NCBI GenBank assembly: GCA_035697485.1
Contig: DASSCU010000064.1
Span: 1 to 64,000 of the forward strand
DNA length: 64,000 bases
Source of the DNA: Actinomycetota bacterium
GTDB taxonomy: Bacteria > Actinomycetota > UBA4738 > HRBIN12
Reading direction: 5' to 3'
Every line of letters begins with the position of its first letter. Positions within the stretch are counted from its first letter, which is position 1. Positions 62,696-64,000 of this stretch are shown here, piece by piece. A program made the position numbers and the translations under genes. Below the pieces are notes generated by a model. The model was not told where the DNA came from and ran no database searches. It saw only the letters and a list, made by a program, of their open reading frames with translations.

Positions 62696-63804
62696 GCCGG
62701 CTCCTCCTCGCCTCCCTCGGCCAGCTGCTGGGAGCGCTCGACCGCGTTGAGGCGATCGATGAAGTCGTCGAGCTCCTCGCCGCCGGCGAGCACGTCGGCG
62801 AGCTGGTGCGAGGTGTGCTTGATGCGGTGATCGGTCACCCTGCCGTCGGGGAAGTTGTAGGTGCGAATCTTCTCGGCGCGATCACCCGAGCCGAGCTGCG
62901 ACCGGCGGGCAGCCGCCTCCTTGGCCGCGGCTTCCTCCTGCGCCCGCTGCAGCAGTCGGGCACGAAGGTAGCGCATCGCCTTCTCACGGTTCTGCAGCTG
63001 CGACCGCTCCTCCTGACACTCGATCTTGATGCCGGTCGGCACGTGCACGATGCGCACCGCGGAATCGGTGGTATTGACCGACTGCCCGCCCGGTCCACTC
63101 GACCGGTACACGTCGATCAGCAGATCCTCGGGGCGGATCTCCACCTCGACCTCCTCCGCCTCGGGGAGCACGGCGATCGTGGCGGTCGACGTGTGGATGC
63201 GCCCCGACGATTCGGTCACCGGCACGCGTTGCACGCGATGCACGCCCGACTCGTGCTTGAGCCGGCCGTACGCATCGCGACCGCGTACCTCGAGCACGGC
63301 GTCCTTGAAGCCGCCGAGGTCGCTGGGTGAGCTCGAGAGGGTGTCGGTCTTCCAGCGATGGCGCTCCGCGAGCCGGTGGTACATCTCGTAGAGCTCGCCG
63401 GCCCACAGCGCCGCTTCCTGACCGCCGGCCCCTGCCCTGATCTCGACGATCACGTCCTTGCCGTCGTTCGGATCCTTGGGAACGAGGAGGGTTCCGAGCC
63501 GCGAGCGGAGTTGTTGCGCGCGCTCCTCAGCCTGCGCGGCCTCGTCCTCGAGGAACGCGACCATCTCCGGTTCACTCTCGTGCGCGGCCAGCTCACGGGC
63601 GTCGGTGGCTTGCTGCACCGCCTCACGGTACGCGCGGTAGGGCACCACGATCTCCTGGAGTTCGGCGAACGCCTTCCCGAGCGAACGGAATCGGTCGGGA
63701 TCGGTGGCCACGCCGGGCTCGGCCATCTCGGCGGAGACCCGGTCGTGCCGGGCCTGGATCTCCTCGAGGCGTGTGTCGAGATTGTCGCTCACGTCCTCGA
63801 TCAT
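62692..63804 (-). CDS. prfA: Peptide chain release factor 1
   Basis: A 370-residue RF1 for UAA/UAG stops. The anticodon-like tripeptide is Pro195-Val-Thr197 and the catalytic GGQ is at 239-241 in SSGPGGQSVN. ATG 63804 is used; a GTG 12 bases later is an alternative. It is coupled to prmC, whose product methylates Gln241. Confidence 0.97.
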   Translation of the reverse strand: MIEDVSDNLDTRLEEIQARHDRVSAEMAEPGVATDPDRFRSLGKAFAELQEIVVPYRAYREAVQQATDARELAAHESEPEMVAFLEDEAAQAEERAQQLRSRLGTLLVPKDPNDGKDVIVEIRAGAGGQEAALWAGELYEMYHRLAERHRWKTDTLSSSPSDLGGFKDAVLEVRGRDAYGRLKHESGVHRVQRVPVTESSGRIHTSTATIAVLPEAEEVEVEIRPEDLLIDVYRSSGPGGQSVNTTDSAVRIVHVPTGIKIECQEERSQLQNREKAMRYLRARLLQRAQEEAAAKEAAARRSQLGSGDRAEKIRTYNFPDGRVTDHRIKHTSHQLADVLAGGEELDDFIDRLNAVERSQQLAEGGEEEPA

Positions 63805-63852
63805 CCCAGGGGGCGTGCCGATCGCCCGAACGAGCCGGGCGATCGTCGACGG

Positions 63853-64000
63853 CTAGCGTCCGCCGCCCGGCTCGTCGTCGAGATCGAGATCGAGGTCGCT
63901 CAGGTCGGGGAGGTCCGGGAACTCAGCCTCGTCGGACGCCGGTTCGTCGAACAACCGGGCGAGCCCCGAGTCGGGGTGGGGCGGCGGCGACTCGGTCGCG
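63853..64000 (-). CDS. C-terminal end of an unidentified gene
   Basis: The minus-strand frame is open from the right edge to TAG at 63853. Its last 48 codons encode an acidic tail with repeated DL units (PDLPDLSDLDLDLDDEP) and a GGGR end. The rest of the gene lies outside the window. By position upstream of prfA a ribosomal protein L31 or DUF1385-type neighbour would be usual, but the tail does not prove either. Confidence 0.55.
   Translation of the reverse strand, partial: ATESPPPHPDSGLARLFDEPASDEAEFPDLPDLSDLDLDLDDEPGGGR

Overview
The window is high-GC, densely packed bacterial DNA from an actinobacterium-like genome. The pointers are strong G/C bias at third codon positions, many GTG starts, a MurA with Asp in place of the catalytic Cys, an F1 alpha subunit with a long acidic C-terminal extension, GatCAB, and the conserved order prfA-prmC-tsaC-phosphatase-rpiB-glyA-wecA-atp. 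The class is not certain; an Acidimicrobiia-like or deep actinobacterial lineage is a guess from style only. I saw no rRNA, tRNA, CRISPR array, insertion sequence or prophage.

Layout. 0-5.5 kb: an edge-truncated FAD oxidoreductase, an MFS exporter, and the coupled pair serA plus a class V aminotransferase. 5.7-10.4 kb: an FtsX-type ABC permease with two ATPases. 10.4-15 kb: Rieske ferredoxin and its reductase, an MFS-like protein and gatB. 15-21.8 kb: an accessory stretch (GNAT pseudogene, NTF2-like protein, two GrpB proteins, a dimeric-barrel protein, a GNAT, a secreted protein, an EamA exporter, a propeller lipoprotein) lying between gatB and gatCA. 21.9-29.3 kb: gatA, gatC, a DUF4328-like membrane protein, a folD paralogue with an altered active site, ligA, UPF0280 and mnmA. 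29.5-33.7 kb: a pabB-pabC fusion, two small zinc-type proteins, an enoyl-CoA hydratase and an NmrA-like protein. 33.8-36.9 kb: a Fur-family regulator (Nur-like) and a cbiMNQO Ni/Co transporter; both have TTGCAA-type operators upstream. 37-43.4 kb: a minus-strand run of an acyl-CoA mutase with isobutyryl-CoA-mutase active-site residues, MeaB, PrsW, a membrane protein, an SCP2-like protein, a Zn alcohol dehydrogenase and an SCP2 protein. 43.4-53.1 kb: a CPBP protease, murA and the complete F1Fo ATP synthase operon (atpZ-I-B-E-F-H-A-G-D-C), with a sigma70-like promoter and a Rex-like operator. 53.2-57.5 kb: a potADBC polyamine transporter. 57.7-64 kb: wecA, glyA, rpiB, a low-molecular-weight phosphatase, tsaC, prmC, prfA and the acidic tail of one more gene.

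Most genes are on the minus strand in tightly coupled runs; ATGA/GTGA four-base stop-start overlaps are the norm. Several monocistronic genes or operon heads have a TANNNT box 6-7 bases before the start codon, which implies leaderless transcripts. The points most worth checking are the predicted substrate switch in the mutase, the Nur-like and Rex-like operators, the FolD paralogue without its catalytic triad, the SCP2/dehydrogenase/PrsW cluster, and the duplicated atpC initiation region.
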